Shown here piece by piece: positions 62,541-64,000 of a DNA stretch of 64,000 nucleotides. This DNA comes from JAOABP01 sp964590395 (GTDB lineage: Bacteria > Hydrothermota > Tepidihabitantia > Tepidihabitantales > Tepidihabitantaceae): assembly GCA_964590395.1 (NCBI GenBank), contig CAZPVT010000017.1, forward strand, positions 1-64,000, in the 5' to 3' direction. The translations under genes were made by a program, and so were the position numbers. A model generated the notes under the pieces. It saw only the letters and a list, made by a program, of their open reading frames with translations. It was not told the origin of the DNA and did not search any database. The number at the start of each line of letters is the position of its first letter. Position 1 is the first letter of the stretch.

Positions 62541-63155
62541 TCAACCACCCTCTTCCTCTAATTCTATCTCATCAGGTTCCTCCAGCGAATCGGAAAGAGG
62601 CTGGACCATAAATCCTACCTTAACTTTAATTGACTCGCTAGGTGTATCGCCATTCAAATAGAACGCCAGTGCCGGACCCGAGATCTCCCATCCATTCTCC
62701 TCAACCCATTCCCCAAGTCGGCCCGCGGTTTCTCTGACATCTTTATCGCCGTGATGAAAGGCGGTCGCCACTGTCATCTGAGGAAAATGTGCCACCCTTA
62801 CCCCGGACTTTTCATCCGCACGGAAACCTGCTGCCACCGGCACACAGACCGCCCAATCCAGACTTTCTAATGCTACATCTACTGGCGCCTCATAATAATA
62901 AAGAGCAAACGGCACCCCGGTAGGCACAACACCGCTTCTCTTTAACCAGTCCTTGAGTTCGTTCAATGCCGCGACAACGCCGGTTGCTGACTCTCGCTTA
63001 TTCAGGCTCGCCACGGTCATCGGTGGCAGTGTCTCAATATTTACCAAAAACTCGCCCGCTGGCTTTTTTGGTTCGCTCCTTGTCCCGCACTGCACAGTGA
63101 CCAGTGTCAGCACCAACCCAAAAACTAATAGTATTGACCTCTCTCTGCTTAACAT
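62541..63155 (-). CDS. lipoprotein with GyrI-like/effector-binding domain
   Basis: 204 residues; of two adjacent ATGs, 63155 has the better distance (five bases) to AAAGGAG. The leader ends in TVQC, a weak lipobox. The rest resembles the GyrI/AraC-effector fold: VNIETLPPMTVASLNKR, then PFALYYYE, then VAHFPQMTVATAFHHG, with GPALAFYLNG near the end, and a Glu-rich tail. Small-molecule binding is expected from the fold. It is the first gene after the operon promoter, directly ahead of the V-ATPase subunits, which makes a regulatory or accessory link worth noting. Confidence 0.75.
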   Translation of the reverse strand: MLSRERSILLVFGLVLTLVTVQCGTRSEPKKPAGEFLVNIETLPPMTVASLNKRESATGVVAALNELKDWLKRSGVVPTGVPFALYYYEAPVDVALESLDWAVCVPVAAGFRADEKSGVRVAHFPQMTVATAFHHGDKDVRETAGRLGEWVEENGWEISGPALAFYLNGDTPSESIKVKVGFMVQPLSDSLEEPDEIELEEEGG

Positions 63156-63192
63156 CATTACTCCTTTGCTTAAAGTAAAAAACAAACAATTG

Positions 63193-63220
63193 ATTATATA
63201 TTTCTCTTTCCCCCTGTCAA
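63193..63220 (-). promoter_or_regulatory. consensus promoter of the V-ATPase operon
   Basis: TTGACA (63220-63215), 16 bases, TATAAT (63198-63193) on the minus strand: both hexamers perfect. Back to back with the iorA promoter. Confidence 0.88.
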
Positions 63221-63238
63221 TTTATCCCAATTAATTAT

Positions 63239-63266
63239 TTGACTTTGGTTTTCCCCGGGTTAAGAT
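63239..63266 (+). promoter_or_regulatory. promoter of iorA
   Basis: TTGACT (63239-63244), 16 bases, TAAGAT (63261-63266), 24 bases before ATG 63291; the short leader has no Shine-Dalgarno sequence. Confidence 0.6.
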
Positions 63267-63290
63267 TCTCTCTAACGAATTTTTAATTTG

Positions 63291-64000
63291 ATGGAAAAAC
63301 AACTCCTTTCTGGTGACGAAGCAATTGCTCGCGGTTCCTGGGAGGCAGGTTGTAAATTCGCTGCTGCCTATCCGGGCACGCCATCAACTGAAATCCTCGA
63401 AACACTATCAAAATACCCGGGTGTCTACTGCGAATGGTCGGTAAATGAAAAGGTGGCGTTAGAAGTTGCTCTCGGCGCCTCACTTGCCGGAGTGCGCAGT
63501 CTTGCCGCAATGAAGCATGTTGGCTTAAATGTTGCTGCGGACCCGCTTTTCTCTGCTGCCTATATCGGTACCGGTGCGGGCTTGGTCATTATTACCGCTG
63601 ACGACCCAGGACTACACTCATCCCAAAACGAACAAGACAACCGCTTTTACGGACTTATGGCTAAACTGCCGGTCCTCGCACCCGCGGACAGCGAAGAGGC
63701 AAAGGATTTTGTTAAAAAAGGCTTTGACATCTCTGAACAATTTGACATTCCGGTTATTATCCGCTTGACCACCCGTGTTGCTCACTCCTGTTCCGTTGTC
63801 AACCTGACAGAAAGAATCAACCGACCGACAAAGGGCTACGAAAAACAGTTATCCAAAACAAACCTTTTACCCGTATTTGCTCGACTGCGTCACATCGACC
63901 TGGAAAAAAGGCTTGATCGGCTAAAAGAGTTTTCCGAAACAACACCACTTAATAGACTGGAATGGGGTAACCCGGAACTCGGTATTATCTGCGACGGTGT
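63291..64000 (+). CDS. iorA: indolepyruvate ferredoxin oxidoreductase alpha subunit, 5' part
   Basis: Open from ATG 63291 to the window edge (236 codons seen; the full protein is about 600). It oxidises aryl-pyruvates to acyl-CoA with ferredoxin, a TPP enzyme of anaerobic amino-acid fermentation. Visible: LLSGDEAIARGSWEAGC, AAYPGTPSTEILE, EWSVNEKVALEVALGAS, KHVGLNVAADP and DDPGLHSSQNEQDNR, the typical IorA pyrimidine-domain motifs. The beta subunit is expected just beyond the edge. Confidence 0.93.
   Translation, partial: MEKQLLSGDEAIARGSWEAGCKFAAAYPGTPSTEILETLSKYPGVYCEWSVNEKVALEVALGASLAGVRSLAAMKHVGLNVAADPLFSAAYIGTGAGLVIITADDPGLHSSQNEQDNRFYGLMAKLPVLAPADSEEAKDFVKKGFDISEQFDIPVIIRLTTRVAHSCSVVNLTERINRPTKGYEKQLSKTNLLPVFARLRHIDLEKRLDRLKEFSETTPLNRLEWGNPELGIICDG

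Overview
The window looks like chromosome from an uncultured Gram-negative bacterium of the FCB/candidate-phylum kind; my best guess is WOR-3 (Stahlbacteria) or a close relative. The reasons are two Omp85 barrels (BamA-like plus a shorter one), a PorV-like barrel with three large secreted proteins ending in type IX (Por) sorting tails, a V/A-type ATPase, an IleS2-type isoleucyl-tRNA synthetase, indolepyruvate oxidoreductase and moderate GC. An anaerobic, possibly thermophilic lifestyle is plausible but not shown. No rRNA, CRISPR array or intact mobile element was seen.

Layout. 1-1.67 kb: a conspicuously AT-rich patch (transposase-like tail, PPi-type phosphofructokinase, frameshifted panD) that stops at the 3' end of a tRNA-Leu gene. 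1.8-15 kb: sugar-binding protein, then truA, a DksA-like factor, ileS and a PQQ-propeller lipoprotein on the minus strand, a hydrolase/DOMON pair, tRNA-Ala, TPR lipoprotein, HNH nuclease, Omp85 protein and uppP. 15-26 kb: nusA-infB-ylxP, mazG, glyA-eno-ftsB, a BtuFCD-like importer and trmI. 26-36.5 kb: NHL and PorV proteins, a SEC59-like kinase, a SurA-like chaperone, then gap-pgk-tpiA-secG-rplU and a secreted protein. 36.5-46.7 kb: a sigma-region-4-like HTH protein, tRNA-Val, TPR protein, large secreted protein, clpC-bamA. 46.7-55 kb: HD hydrolase, metallo-beta-lactamase-fold protein, mutL-miaA-metK-ahcY on the minus strand, and a small divergent cluster. 55-64 kb: a kelch/BNR secreted protein, a palindromic MITE-like repeat, half of a V-ATPase operon (H-I-K-E) and the start of iorA.

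How it works together. Glycolysis (eno, gap, pgk, tpiA, PPi-PFK), translation (nusA, infB, rplU, ileS, tRNAs), the methyl cycle (metK, ahcY) and envelope biogenesis (bamA, Omp85, PorV, SurA-like, uppP) dominate. The most interesting non-genic signals are (i) a very regular promoter, TTGAC(A/T) - 16 bases - TATAAT-like, which in seven to nine places lies only 5-8 bases before the start codon, predicting leaderless mRNAs, and (ii) a previously unnamed (to me) G-poor/C-rich intergenic repeat of about 310 bp in two copies, with a third shorter inverted copy. A third notable point is an IleRS whose class I signature reads GVHH instead of HxGH.
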